From NCBI GenBank assembly GCA_937895775.1, contig CALBLD010000053.1:1-5042 (forward strand): DNA of 5,042 nt, given 5' to 3'. Shown in pieces: positions 4,738 through 5,042 of this stretch (the stretch's first letter is position 1; every line of letters starts with the position of its first letter). A program made the translations under genes and the position numbers. The notes beneath the pieces are model-generated. The model ran no database searches and was not told the origin of the DNA. It saw only the letters and a program-made list of their open reading frames with translations. The DNA is from an uncultured Clostridia bacterium (GTDB taxonomy: Bacteria > Bacillota > Clostridia > Oscillospirales > CAG-272).

Positions 4738-5042
4738 TATTCGGTAAAAAGGTCGGGGCAAATGATACTGAAAAGGTAGTGCCGTCCGGCGGACGCTTCG
4801 GCATCGGACAATGCTTTGAAGGAGCGGTTGCCCATTATCTCACAGAACAGGGGTATGAACTGCTGTTCCGCAACTACCGCGTAAGAGGCGGCGAAATAGA
4901 CCTTATCATGAAGAAAGACGATATCCTTGCATTTATCGAAGTCAAGGCGCGCGAGGAATCGGCTAATCTGCAAAAATACGGACGTCCGTCGGATGAGGTC
5001 GATTACCGCAAGCGGGCGCACATAATAACCGCCGCAGACGAT
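4734..5042 (+). CDS. yraN: YraN family (UPF0102) endonuclease-like protein, N-terminal part (runs off right edge)
   Basis: The first 103 codons of a YraN/UPF0102 protein; the family is usually about 115-130 residues, so only the end is missing. Recognisable pieces are FGIGQCFEGAVAHYLTEQGYELLFRNYRVRGGEIDLIM (22-59) and LAFIEVKAR (65-73), then the YG-P-DEV and K-RAHIITAA stretch at the edge. GEIDL with E54 and D56, plus EVK with E69 and K71, form the PD-(D/E)xK-type nuclease core. The family's cellular role is not settled, though its constant pairing with rnhB suggests DNA or RNA/DNA processing. The ATG shares four bases with the rnhB stop (ATGA), and an in-frame TGA at 4725-4727 excludes a longer start. 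The roughly 20 residues before the conserved core are somewhat more than usual. No strong Shine-Dalgarno is visible, so coupling to rnhB is likely. Confidence 0.95.
   Translation, partial: MIFGKKVGANDTEKVVPSGGRFGIGQCFEGAVAHYLTEQGYELLFRNYRVRGGEIDLIMKKDDILAFIEVKAREESANLQKYGRPSDEVDYRKRAHIITAADD

Noticed and set aside
4638..5021. A 127-codon minus-strand open frame over the end of rnhB and yraN.
   Set aside because: The plus strand encodes conserved RNase HII and YraN motifs throughout, so this frame is a shadow.

Overview
The window looks like chromosomal DNA of a Gram-positive bacterium of the Clostridia (Bacillota), probably an uncultured or gut relative of the Oscillospiraceae/Ruminococcaceae. 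The reasons are the gene order signal peptidase I - rbgA/ylqF - rnhB - yraN, which is typical of Bacillota; strong AGGAGG-type ribosome binding sites; use of TTG and GTG starts; a DUF1292-like protein; and intermediate base composition. The genus-level placement is inference. I see no mobile element, CRISPR array, tRNA or rRNA.

Layout: two operons diverge from a control region of about 216 bp (1837-2052). The leftward (minus) operon reads, in transcription order, a DUF1292-like acidic protein (1836-1381), a NagD/AraL-type HAD phosphatase (1373-564) and an AI-2E-family membrane permease (544 to beyond the left edge). The rightward (plus) operon reads a signal peptidase I with a very long extra N-terminal region (2053-3186), the ribosome-assembly GTPase RbgA/YlqF (3216-4127), ribonuclease HII (4114-4737) and a YraN-family nuclease-like protein (4734 to beyond the right edge). 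Spacings are short (7 and 19 nt on the left; 29 nt, then overlaps of 14 and 4 nt on the right), so each side is probably one transcript. I see no terminator, and both operons leave the window.

The control region is the tidiest regulatory piece. It has two near-consensus sigma-A promoters facing away from each other, each with a 17-bp spacer and an identical TGATATAAT extended -10. A near-perfect palindrome lies midway between them. A perfect 10-bp inverted pair (AAAACGGTTG) sits at the start site of one promoter and on the -35 box of the other.

The right-hand genes share housekeeping themes: protein export, 50S subunit maturation and RNA/DNA hybrid removal. The left-hand genes are less well defined. 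The points most worth a second look are the roughly 190-residue N-terminal region of the signal peptidase, a degenerate G4 (guanine-specificity) motif in RbgA, and the symmetric architecture of the divergent promoter region. I do not see a wholly new multi-gene system here.
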